DNA of 64,000 nt from Amanita rubescens (Eukaryota; Basidiomycota; Agaricomycetes; Agaricales; Amanitaceae), in NCBI GenBank assembly GCA_015039365.1, contig WION01000088.1:1-64000 (forward strand), in the 5' to 3' direction. Made by a program: the position numbers and the translations under genes. The notes under the pieces were generated by a model. It worked only from the letters and a program-made list of their open reading frames with translations, ran no database searches and was not told the DNA's origin. Position 1 is the stretch's first letter. Each line of letters begins with the position of its first letter. Positions 45,531 through 57,103 of this stretch are shown in pieces.

Positions 45531-46040
45531 TAACCCCGTGTTAAACTTGTAAGGAAAGTGTTACAATTAAAGCGTTCAATGAAGACCATCTCGATTCCAC
45601 ATTGAAGAAAATGCTGTATATCTAGAATGAAACTCGAAAGGAAAGTGCTACAAAGCGTTAAAGCATCTCGATTCCACGTTGGCGAAGTCTAGCATGAACC
45701 TCGAGAGATTTCAAACGACGCATTTGGAGAATCAATGCGATTGCCTGAGCTCGCATTCTATAACGGGCGGAGATATCTTTCTAGATGCCGTCATCAAACA
45801 AGTCTTTTACCCAAAGTATTCCACGCCTGAAAATTACGAGCGCTTTCGACGCCTTTCAGTCTTGCGCGCCTGTATACCATCCTGGCGCATTATGATAAGC
45901 TGGATTGGGCGGCCGGGTTCGGCGTCGAGGCGGGGTCCGGCGAAAGTCAGTGCCGGGATGGAAAGGAAGACTTTTTGAAGCTGTTTGAAGTGGCATTGAA
46001 TGCGACTCAGATCCAGGTGCAGGTTGAGAGGCTAGAGCCA
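45531..46040 (+). pseudogene. Cystathionine gamma-synthase C-terminal fragment (block B)
   Basis: Starts at GTGTTAAACTTGTAAGGAAA (intact gene GTGTTGAACCCGCAAGGAAG). It retains [20 protein letters not shown] and, after deletions, LFEVALNA. Stops and short tandem duplications (a CTCGATTCCAC...AAAGCGTTAAAG segment appears twice) break it. Confidence 0.8.
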
Positions 46041-46601
46041 GTGAACATCTCTATGCTGTCCAGTTTCTTCAACAGTGGCTCTTTTCCCGGGAGCCTTGTA
46101 TTCTTGTTGTATCCAACTACTCGAGCGACTCATAAGTGTATTAGTATTATCTTTAGATGTCAAAAACACGTTTGGGGCTGCTTGTGACATGAGAACTGTC
46201 TCTCCACATCAATACAGCTCCGGTCTTAGTAGGAGCTGGTCCTGTGTCATGGCCGATTTGAGGGCCATAGTAGAGTCAAAAGCTTATGATCTCTGATGCC
46301 TCCATCCTTTACATGATAATGAGGGGACAAGTACCATGCTGTAACCCACTTTCTCAAACAGCTTACTACTTTACAGTAGTAGTTAGCTAGAAGGTACACT
46401 GCATTTTACATATACAATTCTGTATGTGATAGTAACTGCCAAGGCCCAACTATAAATGTCTGGGATTCCTCAATGTCTACTGGCACCAGACACAATTGAA
46501 TGAGTAATATCATCCCATCCTGTCAGTATATCCTGTCCAAAAATTCAGAGGACCCCAACTTTTCCATGGGGAAAACCCTAGCTGGATACTGGGATTCCAA
46601 C
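46041..46601. other. Shared spacer between CGS and receptor (block B)
   Basis: Same flank as in blocks A and C (TTTCTTCAACAGTGGCTC, TTGTATCCAACTAC, then a CCCAACTAT...CTGGGATTCC segment at the receptor end). No gene. Confidence 0.55.
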
Positions 46602-46829
46602 CTAACTGCCCAGTCTGCCAGCAGGCAGTTTCTTACTCTCATTCAACCCCCACTGTTTCTTATACATCTGCAATAATGCAAGTGCTAGATTGGCCCTATT
46701 GGTAAGAGTGAAGTTGGTGTTGCCACAATACAAGCTTTCTTTCCTTGCCTCCATGACTTCTACCTCCAGCTTCTCTGCCTCATCCCACCTGCCCTGGCTT
46801 CTGTAGGTGGATGCTAGATAATTAGTCAT
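46602..46829 (-). pseudogene. NLR-like TPR receptor remnant (block B)
   Basis: Only the 3' end of a receptor remains: ASTYRSQGRWDEAEKLEVEV and MEARKESL match one TPR, followed by a degenerate C-terminal end (LALALLQMYKKQWG). The NB-ARC region and all other TPRs are gone. The homology stops near 46830, after which the neighbouring sequence belongs to the NACHT/ankyrin gene region. Confidence 0.75.
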
Positions 46830-47164
46830 GCTCCCACTGTAACCTGTTGGCAGGGAAGGCTGAGACCTTAGAGATAAAGCCCTAGTTAATCATGGTAATG
46901 AACTGTTATTGGTATAACCTATCTTACTGTGTATGAGTCAACTTATGACAATGCCACATAGGCAATGAGGAGATCACAAAACACCACGCTTACAAAATGC
47001 TCAAGCCATGCAAGTCATTCAGGGTATTCAAAGTAAAGGACATTTCAGCATCAGAATAAAAAGAAGTTTGCATAACTGTAGCTACAACTAGAAAGTGGTT
47101 CTGCTTGATCACCTTTCCAACATTCACAAGTTGCAACAGCTACCTCCCTTGTCAAAGAGACTTG
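46830..47164. other. 3' flank of the NACHT/ankyrin gene
   Basis: AT-rich with no ORF of note; contains the breakpoint between receptor remnant B and the NACHT/ankyrin gene. Confidence 0.4.
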
Positions 47165-50100
47165 TCAGAGTTTCAAGTGTGGGATGACCTTGGACTGATA
47201 TAACTTGCTCTTTATCTTCTTCCACACTCTCAATTGTCCACTCTGTGCTCCATTGTCTAGGAGAATCTTGATAATTTCAGTATGACCTCTTTGTGATGCA
47301 ACTTGCAATGCATTGCCATATTTTCCACCTTGTGCATTCACATCTGCACCTTTGTCCAAGAGAAGCCTGACAATTTCAGTATTTCCACTCCATGATGCAG
47401 CTTGCAATGCATTGCCATGTTGGCCACCTTGTGCATTCACATCTGCACCATTGTCCAAGAGAAGCCTGGCAATTTCAGCATGACCTCCATGCTGTGATGC
47501 AGCTTGCAATGCATTGCCAAACAGTCCACCCTGTGCATTTACATTTGCACCACTGTCCAAAAGAAGCCTGGCAATTTCAGCATTACCTGTATCTGATGCA
47601 GCTTGCAATGCATTGCCATATTTCCCACCTTGTGCATTCACATCTGCACCACTGTCCAAGAGAAGCCTGGCAATTTCAGCATTACCTGTATCTGATGCAG
47701 CTTGCAATGCATTGCCATATTTCCCACCTTGTGCATTCACATCTGCACCACTGTCCAAAAGAAGCCTGGCAATTGCAGCATAACCTCTATGTGATGCAGC
47801 TTGCAATGCATTGCCATAAAATCCACCCTGTGCATTCACATCTGCACCTTTGTCCAAGAGGAGCCTGGCAGTTTCAGCATGTCCTTCCCATGATGCAGCT
47901 TGCAATGCATTGTCATATCGCCCACCTTGTACATTGACTTTAGCACCTTTGTCCAAGAGAAGCCTGGCCATTTGAACATTTCCTGTCCATGATGCAGCTT
48001 GCAATGCATTGCCATATTCCCCACTTTGTGCATTCACATCTGCACCATTGTCCAAGAGAAGCCTGGCAATTTCAGCATCACCTCCATATGATGCAGCTTG
48101 CAATGCATTGCCAAACAGTCCACCCTGTGGATTTACATTTGCACCTTTGTCCAAGAGAAGTCTGACAATATCAATATGACCTCTACATGATGCAACTTGC
48201 AATGCATTATCAAACAGTCTACCCTGTGCATCCTCATCTGCATTTGTGTCCAAGAGAAACCTGGCAATGTCAGGATCACCTCTACCATGTTGTGCAGCTT
48301 GCCATGCATTGTATTCCCCACTTTGTGCATTCACATTTGCACCTTTGTCCAAGAGAAGCCTGGCAGTTTCAGCATTTCCTCCCCATGATACAGCTTGCAA
48401 TGCATTGCTGTGTTCTCCACCTCGTGCATTCACATTTACACCTTTGTCCAAGAGAAGCCTGACAATTTCAGCATTTCCTCTATATGATGCAGCTTGCAAT
48501 ACATTGCCATATTGCCCACCTTGTGCATTCACATCTGCACCTTTGTCCAAGAGAAGCCTGACAATTTCACCATTACCTCTATATGAATATGATGCAGCTT
48601 GCAATGCATTGCCATATTGCCCACCTGGTGCATTCACATTTGCACCTTTCTCCAAGAGCAGCCTGGCAATTTCAGCATTTCCTCTTTGTGATGCAGCTTG
48701 CAATGCATTGTCATATTCCCCACCTTGTGCATTCACATTAGCACCTTTGTCCAAGAGAAGCCTGGCAATTTCAGCATTTCCTCCAAATGATGCAGCTTGC
48801 AATGCATTGCCATATCGGCCACCTTGTGCATTCACATTTGCACCTTTGTCCAAGAGAAGCCTGGCAGTTTCAGCATCACCTCCCTGTGATGCAGCCTGCA
48901 ATGCATTGCCATAATGCCCACATTGAGCATTCACATTTGCACCTTTATCCAAGAGAAGCCTGGCAATTTCAGTATTTCCCCTCCATGATGCAGCTTGTAG
49001 TGCATTGCCATATTGCACACCTTGTGCATCAACTTTAGCACCTTTGTTCAAGAGAAGCCTAACAATACCAATATATCCATTCTCTGATGCAATTTCAACC
49101 AGTGCACTGTATGCCCAACTCCATTCATTTCTTGTCATTTTCCATTTATTGCTTTTGATTGTTGTTTCTACAATGTCTTGCAAGCCAAGTAGTACAGCAT
49201 AATGGAGTGGTGATGGTCTAGGCCGCCAATATCTAAATTGAAAGTGGAAAATGACAGGCATTGTTGCCCCCCATCTCTCAAATGCACCATGTTGATCCCA
49301 TAAAAACCTTTTGACTAGATCCTGTAGGATTTGATTCCTGTTGCTAAGTTGGTAGTGATTGGACCAAAATTTAGCTGGATAATCAAATATAGTATGCTGT
49401 CCTTCTGACTCAGATTGGAGCAGAATATAACTCAAACAGCAATGTGCAACAGCAGTGTGTCCTAATTGCACATCAGGTAAAGCAATTTGTCTTGGTTTGT
49501 GCAGGAAATACTCCTTCACAGATGCATGTGCCAGCTGAGCTTTCTTGTCAGCTGTCTTTATCACAAGACTGGAGCACATATGTATTACATCATGAGGATG
49601 GGCCAATCCCAAGTTGGAATCAAAGCTGCCACTGGAAGCATCAAATGTCAGAACAAAGGCTAGTTCCTCAGGTCCCATGGGCCTCATCACCAACATCAGC
49701 CATTGTAAGATAACTTTTGCAAATGGTACCTGTTTTTCATTAATTCTCTGAAGTATTCGATCATATGTGGTTTCCAGATCTTTTGGAAGGCTTTTCGGTG
49801 TCTCCATGAGCACTTTCTGGCTTGGACAGTGCTTTAGCTCTTCAATTTGGCATGCAACCCAGCGGAACCTGCTCAAGTACTTTAACTCCTTCTTTACAAG
49901 ACACATGGTTATACATACATTCCATTAGCACCACCAATGAGTGAATTCTTCATGACCTGTTGTATTTCAGGGCTCCATCTTTTTAATCTACCATCATTTT
50001 CAATAGCTAAATTGATGTAGGATATGATGTCAGAGCCAACTAATCCTGCAGACAAGTGCAGCTCTGTTGGGACCAATTCTTCCATGTTGCTGATGATATC

Positions 50101-50792
50101 TTTCTCCCTCCTGCTGGTCACCAAGAGGTGAAAATGTGGCAATTGCCACTTGTGAATAACTTTGATCACTGTATCAAATAACTTGTGGTAATCATCATCA
50201 CATTCATCCAAAGCATCAATGACCACATAAGTTTCTCTGAAGCCCTGCAGAAGCTCCAGAAGCAAAGTAAGAAGTTCATCCCTTGTTGGGAGAGATAATT
50301 TGTCATGCTTGTTATACAGTTTGTCCATGGAGAGATTGTTGGACTTGGCTGTAAGATTCAAGACTAAAGATGAAATAAGACTTCTGGAAGTCTGCTTTGA
50401 CTTGTCATTGATGTCAAAATAGAAATAAGCCAAACCAGTTTCAGGCTGAGCCTGCACAATGGCTTTGATATCCTCAATGATAGTGGAACTATCCTTACTT
50501 TGAGCAATCATGTGTATATGGGTAAAACAAGTGATACTAACCAAATGAGTGTTTTTCCACAACCAGCTACCAATGGTACTTGAGATACAACCAATATTGG
50601 TTTGTTGCAATTCCACTCACAAATGCCATTGATCCACATGAAGGAGTTGGATTGTTCTTTCCAATTGATATACCTCTTGTCCTGAAGAAGCCACTGACCA
50701 GAGCCTTTTAAGTGCTTCTCTCTAGCATTGTTATGGCTAACTGATGGGTCAGGCACATTCAGCCACTTTTTGAACTTTGCTGGGGAAGGCAT
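47165..50792 (-). CDS. NLR-like receptor: NACHT ATPase with about 19 ankyrin repeats
   Basis: Four exons (50621-50792, 50542-50566, 49919-50497, 47165-49868) sum to 3480 nt, 1159 aa. The P-loop GISGCGKT is completed only by splicing a 25-nt microexon. Then follow AYFYFDINDKSKQTSRSLIS, the NACHT Walker B VVIDALDECDDD, LVTSRREKD, and LPKDLETTYDRIL typical of the region after fungal NACHT domains. About 19 ankyrin repeats follow (RLLLDKGANVNAQGGxYGNA) with a 33-residue period, several almost identical. The start chosen (MPSPAKFKKWLN) leaves a short N-terminus; an ATG at 50849 is in frame and upstream effector-domain exons may exist. No lesion seen. Likely non-self or damage receptor by architecture. 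Confidence 0.85.
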
Positions 50793-50849
50793 GTTGAAGC
50801 AATGTAGAAATTGAAATTGTAGACAACAAACCAAGAAGCTCTTCAGCAT

Positions 50850-52329
50850 TTACTACACAAGCACTTTAGCATAATCATCCTTCCAATCATGAGATATCTC
50901 ATACTGTTTATGACAAAGTTGATATTGTTTGTAGTTTCATGTTTCTAGGTTGAAAAAGATCCACATTTGCAATGGAATGAGCAGAACTGAACACATACTA
51001 TATAGTCATGGCCAACATTGATAAGAGTGCTTTCCTTGATATTGATATCCATCTTGATCCGGTATATGCACAGTGATAGTAGAAGATCAAGAGACACTGA
51101 TGAATGTGTCACAGTATCGCATCACATTTTCCACGACCCGGCATCTCCCGAATACCGGATCGCGACTCGCTATCCACCCAACACGAGCCATGACGCAACT
51201 TTACAACGTAGATGCCAACACCTGGGCTTATCCCACGCGCCTGGTTTTTTATCGCTTCCACCGCGGGGAAATTCGGCCTCGGGCTCGACTGGATGAACCC
51301 TGATACTAACGTGGCCCCTGGTAGGCTCGCAAGTGTATTTCTCTACATCCGTCCTACTTACAACCACATTGACCTTTCTCTGTTAGAAGTGCCACTGGGA
51401 TCACCTATGATCTCTTCCCCGCCGACGTCCTCAAACCCAACAATGCCCCCCCGTCGCATCACACGCTCTGGGAAGTCTCCCTCAATGTCGTTGAAATTAG
51501 TCCTGCGATGTTTGGATGATATTCCGGTATCCATGTCTAACAATAGTGGCTCACCAAGAGCGGCAGAACTCGTCGAGAATGGCCATGGACAACTTTTGGC
51601 CGATAATGTGCTACGGGTCCTACGACCATCGACCCAACCTAGGTCTCGTGCACATCGCGTCTGAAGCGTAAAAAGAAGCAGGAAAGAGGATTGAAGTAGA
51701 TTCCCGCCATCTCTAGTCCAAATTGCGCCACCTACTCCGAAAACTCCAACTGCCCCGTCTTAGTCTGAAAGTCACAACTCTCTGTCACAATGGCCGCAAT
51801 CCCAACTACAGCCTCAACTTCAGTCTTCAGGCCTTCAGGTACCCATACCTGCCTCAAAATCTACCGTAATTCCCTTTAACGTCACCTAAATTCCAAGATC
51901 GTTAGCGGACGGGCCGTACCTCATGTATGTCTGGGATCAACGTTTCGGGCCGTAGCAGGTAGTAGCATTGTAGTACCAGACAATCGCTAAACTCTCGTGT
52001 CACGAACTCTCGTTCCCTTCGAGTCTCCTGCCATGAGACATCTGTTGGCCGCCCAAGTCGCGCCAACATATCCGACTCCCTACGGACATCCCACTACACG
52101 AAAGAATGCACCCAAGACCGCTATGCACCCCTCATCAGTCATCAATCTTCCTCTGCCAAATCCTGGCTATACAAACTCTTTCCACCCGACGACCAACACC
52201 CAGCGACCACAGGTACATACTACTTTGCCATCATCATCTTCCCGTTCAAGTCCAATCTTGCTGGGATGGAATAGATATGGGATTGATAAGCGATATAATA
52301 GTGTACCTGGTGGCTCCATGCAGATTGTA
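50850..52329. other. Unassigned stretch between receptor and block C
   Basis: GC content rises from about 51060, matching host genes rather than receptors. Protein-like pieces occur (for example near 51212-51664 and 51780-51900 on the plus strand) but in conflicting frames and with no family I recognise; probably a decayed gene. Confidence 0.3.
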
Positions 52330-52566
52330 ATGTTATTCTCTCTCCATTATAGACAGCTCGCCGTTGGACGTCGCGTTTAAAATCAAACTTTCCTCACGTG
52401 TCAGCCAATGCTTCTCTGGAACGATTCGCACACTCACCAAACACGTCGGCAACAAGCGGGTGGACCGAGAAAGTGGCGGGTTGGGGGAAGGATCATATTT
52501 GAGAAGGACGGCGCCAAGCGGGACTGTTAATATTATCATGACACAAGGAAGTGTGTAGCTCATCCG
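52330..52566 (-). pseudogene. TRAP1/Vps3-like gene, 5' remnant (block C)
   Basis: Retains the first exon end (ATFSVHPLVADVF before a GTGAGTGTGCG donor, compare PFSVQPLMAGVF in block A) and the beginning of the second (ESLILNAT). It is then fused by an internal deletion to SNGEL and stops soon after. It lies head-to-head with the intact Sds23 gene, preserving the ancestral gene order. Confidence 0.6.
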
Positions 52567-52591
52567 AACGCTGATGTAAGCGACGACTGGC

Positions 52592-54182
52592 ATGCTCTCG
52601 CCTTCCACGCCAGAACCAGAGGTCCTCACTTGGACCAACCGCTGGCAGGACGTTCAAGTCGCACACATCATTGACTCTCCAATCGTTTCTGTAGATGCAG
52701 ATACGACAGTAGAAGACGCTTGCGAGATCCTTTTGAAACAGGATATCCTCTGTCTTGCAGTCAAGAATCCTTCCAACGAATTCATCGGTTTATTCGACGT
52801 CTGTACATTTCAATCTCATACACCCTACCCCCGCTGAATCCTCTTTACAGTTTGCCGACCTCAATGCGTTTTTGACCCTCGCTGCGACAAGACACACCCT
52901 TCTCCCCGAAGACATACGCGATCACGTTCGCATTAACCAAATTGTATCTGCTGCAAAGGCTGGCAAAGTCCCCGTTCAGCTCGTTAGCAGTGAGTTGTTT
53001 CATATCCTGCCAACAGCACCCGTTAACGAGTCGTTGACGTGGAGACTTGTCGGAGAAGAATCCACTCCAAGTCTTGCCAGATACCGCCAACATCCTCGAT
53101 CTCCTCAAACTCTTTTCCTTGGGAACTCATCGAGGTCAGCGTCATTCTATCTTTTCAACTCCAAGCTAAACCGCTTGAAAGTACTCATCAAGTCGACAAC
53201 GGAATACCTTGGTATAGTTTCTGACACGAAGCTCCTCTCTTGGTTCGCTGCTTATGCCAAGGAAACTCCTTCTTTCCACCAGTACTCTTCCAAACCTCTC
53301 AACTCTTATGCCCTTCCTTCTCTGAATCTCCACAGCGCCGTCGTCGCCGCAACCTCAAATGAAACCGTTTTGGACGCTATGCGATTGATGAGCGAGGATG
53401 GCGTCAGTAGCATCGCCGTTTTGGATGAAGAGACAGGCAATCTCCTCAGTGCCGTCAGTGTAACTGATATTGGGCGGGTGCGTTGTGTGTTTTATCGTGT
53501 AAAGTCATGTTGACCTCTGTACCAGGTCGTCGTACCGTCCGAGAGCAACCAAATTCTGAACACCCCATTGCACCGGTTTGTTACCCTGATCAAGGCCCCT
53601 TTCGGTTCAACCGATGGCATTGATAAATATCCAGGCAAGTTTAGATTGTTGTTGCGTCCATTCGCATATATCTGATACCGTCGCTCAGTGTACTCTGTAT
53701 ATTCCACTAGTGAGCTTCTCTATACGATAGAGAAGCTGCTTGCAAGTACGCAGGGCCTTATTCCCTCTTGATACTCCGCTCTAACTTGTTGTTCAGCGAA
53801 TGCACACAGAGTATTTGTCACTTCTGAGCCTGTTCTTTCATCATCTCCTGTTGTACGCCCCGCAAGTCTCTCCGGAGTTGCTTCAGTAGTTGATAGTGCG
53901 TGGAACTTTTTCACACCGTATATGCTAATCATCTGGCTCACAGTACTCTCCTTGTTCGCTCGCCTGGCAAAGATACCCGATGTTGACCCATCGAAGATGC
54001 AACGTCATCGCCGTGCATCATCCTCATCTTCTTCCAAGTCTGAACGAGACAAGTTCAGATCAAGATCAAACAGCCGAACTAGTTACCGAGGTAGCCCGGT
54101 TTTCCACACGGCCAGCCCGCCGATCATGATCGGTAGCCCCGATAGTAGCATATCCGCATTAGATTCCATCTCACGGAGGTGA
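52592..54182 (+). CDS. SDS23: Sds23-type CBS-domain protein
   Basis: Eight exons (52592-52798, 52851-52982, 53059-53134, 53182-53477, 53526-53634, 53689-53745, 53797-53895, 53944-54182) sum to 1215 nt, 404 aa. Four CBS-type motifs are readable: DSPIVSVDADTTVEDACEIL, HRVLIKSTTEYLGIVSDTKL, MRLMSEDGVSSIAVLDEETG with AVSVTDIGR, and TIEKLLA...AHRVFVTSEP. The ending ILSLFARLAKIPDVDPSKMQ followed by RHRRASSSSSSKS and RSRSNSRTS tracts matches fungal Sds23/Moc1, a regulator of PP2A-type phosphatases and cell-cycle progression. The intron at 53635 has a GC donor. Intact; incomplete copies of its first exon occur at 38.5 and 45.3 kb. Confidence 0.88.
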
Positions 54183-54391
54183 TCCACTTTTTTTTTCTTT
54201 TCCTTTTAACGCAGTACGGTAATCAATCATGTCAATTTCTCGGTTCTATGTCACATCCCTGGAAAATGGTTCGGTCGGACATGCGCCCGAAGGCCCGACT
54301 CGGAGTTAGATAGGCCTTTAGCTTAGTTACATGTATATATATAGTAGGTCGAATGTAATCTTATCGTGACACTTTCAAAAAGTTCTTTTTC

Positions 54392-56578
54392 ATGCCTACC
54401 GCCACCGCCACCTTTCAATCCAACATCGCTCTAGGTGGCGCTCTCCCACCTTATGCTCCTCACGCCATCTCTGTATCCTTGCCTACATGGCGCGACAACG
54501 TTGGGTACGAAGAAGGCGACAAACGCGTCATCGATAAAATGGTCTCTGGATACCCGAGATTTTTTATTCCCCTCGTCGTACAAAAGGTGGAGTCGATTCA
54601 GCTCTCTGAGAGCCCTTCCTTCTTTTGACGCCGTTCGTTCTGTCCATAGCTCGCGAGTATATGCGAACAAAAGTACTCATTCAACAACGAAAAATGTCTC
54701 TTACTACCCTCTCGTAAAATCGCGGACGAATGCCGGTCTTATATCGAACGACGCACGGAGGAGGTATTGGGGAAAAAGTGTTTAGCGAGGTGCGTCGAGG
54801 AGCGGTCACACCCGCACCGTCCTTACGGCCTCGACGTTTCAAAAACCAACTCGGAAACCAACTCGGGAACGGACTCGGGAATCAATCAAGACCCGGGTTC
54901 GTTATACATCGTGTTGTTCCACCCCGACGCGCTTGCCGTCGCTAAAGAGTTTTGGCAGCATACCGGGTTGGGAGTGTCAAGTCGGTTCGCAGAGAGGTTT
55001 CTTTCGATCAAGATTAGGATTTTGGACGGCAGTGGTAGTGGTGGGACGGTTGCAGCTACCCACGAAAAAGTGACGGTGGATTGTTTCCAAAAGGCGAAGA
55101 ACGGTGGTGGGGGCGGTAAAAGGCACCATCGACACTATTCATCCGGCAAGGGTGCGAACGTGTTCGGTTTCGGTTTCGGTACTAGTCCGAACACTCGGAG
55201 GAGGGTTTCCATCTCGGGAGGTGCGAATGGAACTGGGAGAAGAGAGGATCCAGAGGCCGGAGAATTGGGTGCAGATTGTCAGACTTACCTTGAAGAGCGG
55301 TACGGTCGTAATCTCCCCTTGGGCGGCGCTGCGTCTGCAAAACGGGCTCTTCGTCGGCGGTTGGCCGGGGTTTTGATCAAGGATTCGCTCGGAGGGGACT
55401 GTGTTGAGGGGGAGGTGGTGGGCTCGAGTTCGAGGGTGGCAGAGGGGGATGTGTATCTCTTCCCAAGTGGGATGGCGGCGATTTGGACGGCCCATCAGTG
55501 TTTGATGGGTGTTCGAGGCTTTGAAGCGAAGAGCGTTTGTTTTGGGTGGGTATATGATCGCGTTCCGTGTACTTGGAGATGTGCTGACGTCCTGCGCAAA
55601 AAGGTTTACGTACACCGATACCCTTAAAATTCTCCAAAAATGGGGTCCAGGATGCCATTTCTTTGGAAACGGACTAGATTCGGACATTGATGAGCTCGAA
55701 AAGATGTTGGTTGACCAGGGGCCGATTTTAGCGCTGTTCGCCGAGTTTCCGTCCAACCCTTTGTTGAGATCGGTGAATTTGCCGAGGTTGAGGGCGTTGG
55801 CGGACAAGTACGGTTTTGCAATCGTGGTGGATGAGACGGTAGGGAGCATCGTGAATGTGGAGGTCATCCAGTATACGGATATCGTCGTGAGCAGTTTAAC
55901 GAAGATTTTCAGTGGGGATGCGAATGTCATGGGTGGATCGTGAGTTCCTCGTTCTTTCCTAGACGTACTATCTCATCGTGTCAAAGCCTCGTGTTGAACC
56001 CGCAAGGAAGGTACTACAAAGCGTTAAAGGACCACCTCGATTCCACGTTTGAAGATATCTATTTTGATGAAGACGCTATATACCTAGAACGAAACTCGAG
56101 AGATTTCAAACGGCGCATTTGGAGAATCAACGCCAACACGGAGGCCGTATGCGATTTCCTGTGCTCGCGCTCTATAGCGGGCGGCAATACCTCTCCAGAT
56201 GCCGTCATCAAACAAGTCTTTTACCCAAAGTACTCCACGCCCGAAAACTACGAGCGGTGTCGGAAGAAAAAGGGCGAAGATGAGGAAGGCGGGTACGGAG
56301 GCCTCTTTTCGCTCACCTTCACGTCGAGAGCGGCATCTGAAGCATTCTTCGACGCACTTCAGTGCTTCAAAGGCCCTAGTCTCGGAACAAACTTTACCCT
56401 TGCGTGTCCGTATACCATCCTGGCGCACTATGGAGAGCTGGATTGGGCAGCAGGGTTCGGGGTCGAGGCGGGGCTGGTCAGAGTCAGTATTGGGATGGAA
56501 GACAAGGAAGACCTTTTGAAGCTGTTTGAAGTGGCATTGAATGCAGCACAGATTCAGGCACAGGGTGAGAGCCAGTGA
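54392..56578 (+). CDS. Cystathionine gamma-synthase (PLP-dependent, fungal STR2 type)
   Basis: Transfers cysteine onto an activated homoserine to give cystathionine, the transsulfuration step toward methionine. Four exons (54392-54586, 54650-55545, 55604-55939, 55987-56578) sum to 2019 nt, 672 aa, typical for the long fungal form. The N-terminus [20 protein letters not shown] and [13 protein letters not shown] are family features. [32 protein letters not shown] and the PLP site [17 protein letters not shown] (Lys codon 55902-55904) are present. The C-terminal domain includes [13 protein letters not shown] and GLFSLTF. It ends [12 protein letters not shown] and lies convergent with receptor C. 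No lesion. Three degraded relatives occur in the window. Confidence 0.93.
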
Positions 56579-57103
56579 ACACCTATATGCTGTCCGGTTT
56601 CTTCAACAGGGACTTTATTTTCGTGGAGCTTTTTATTCTTGTATCCAACTACACAAGCAGTGATTTGTGCATCATACCTTATATCCAAAGACATCAAAAG
56701 TACATTTGTGGCTATTTGTGAGAACCTGATATGGTGTACTAATATTGTTCCACTGTCCTACCTTTCACTTTCGTAATAAAGCTGAAAGTAAAACCAGCTC
56801 CAACAGCAAGTTAGCATACTAGGCAGAGCCTAGGATTGGCAACACAAAACAATGAAGGTTGGGCTATATTAAAAGCTTGCCTCTGACACACCCTAGGCTA
56901 CTACACAATAACAGACTTGGAGGGACATACTGTTCAAAACTCACTTATTCAAACTGCTTAGTTACCATAGTCAACTATTTGAAGGTTGTATACTACATTT
57001 TAAACAATTCTCTACATGATAGCTAAGGCTCAACTATCTGGCATTCAGTATACCATGACAATTTATTAATGTGAATGGGCATGATGCCCAGCTGCCAAGT
57101 CCT
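56579..57103. other. Shared spacer between CGS and receptor (block C)
   Basis: Intact version of the flank seen in blocks A and B; contains the convergent 3' ends of CGS and receptor C. No gene. Confidence 0.55.

Noticed and set aside
47392..49038. Plus-strand repetitive ORFs rich in His and Cys opposite the ankyrin gene
   Set aside because: Antisense reading of the 99-bp ankyrin repeat; no start context or domain, and the sense strand explains the sequence fully.
55139..55930. 263-codon minus-strand ORF opposite the CGS gene
   Set aside because: Overlaps strongly supported CGS exons with PLP-enzyme motifs and has no domain of its own.
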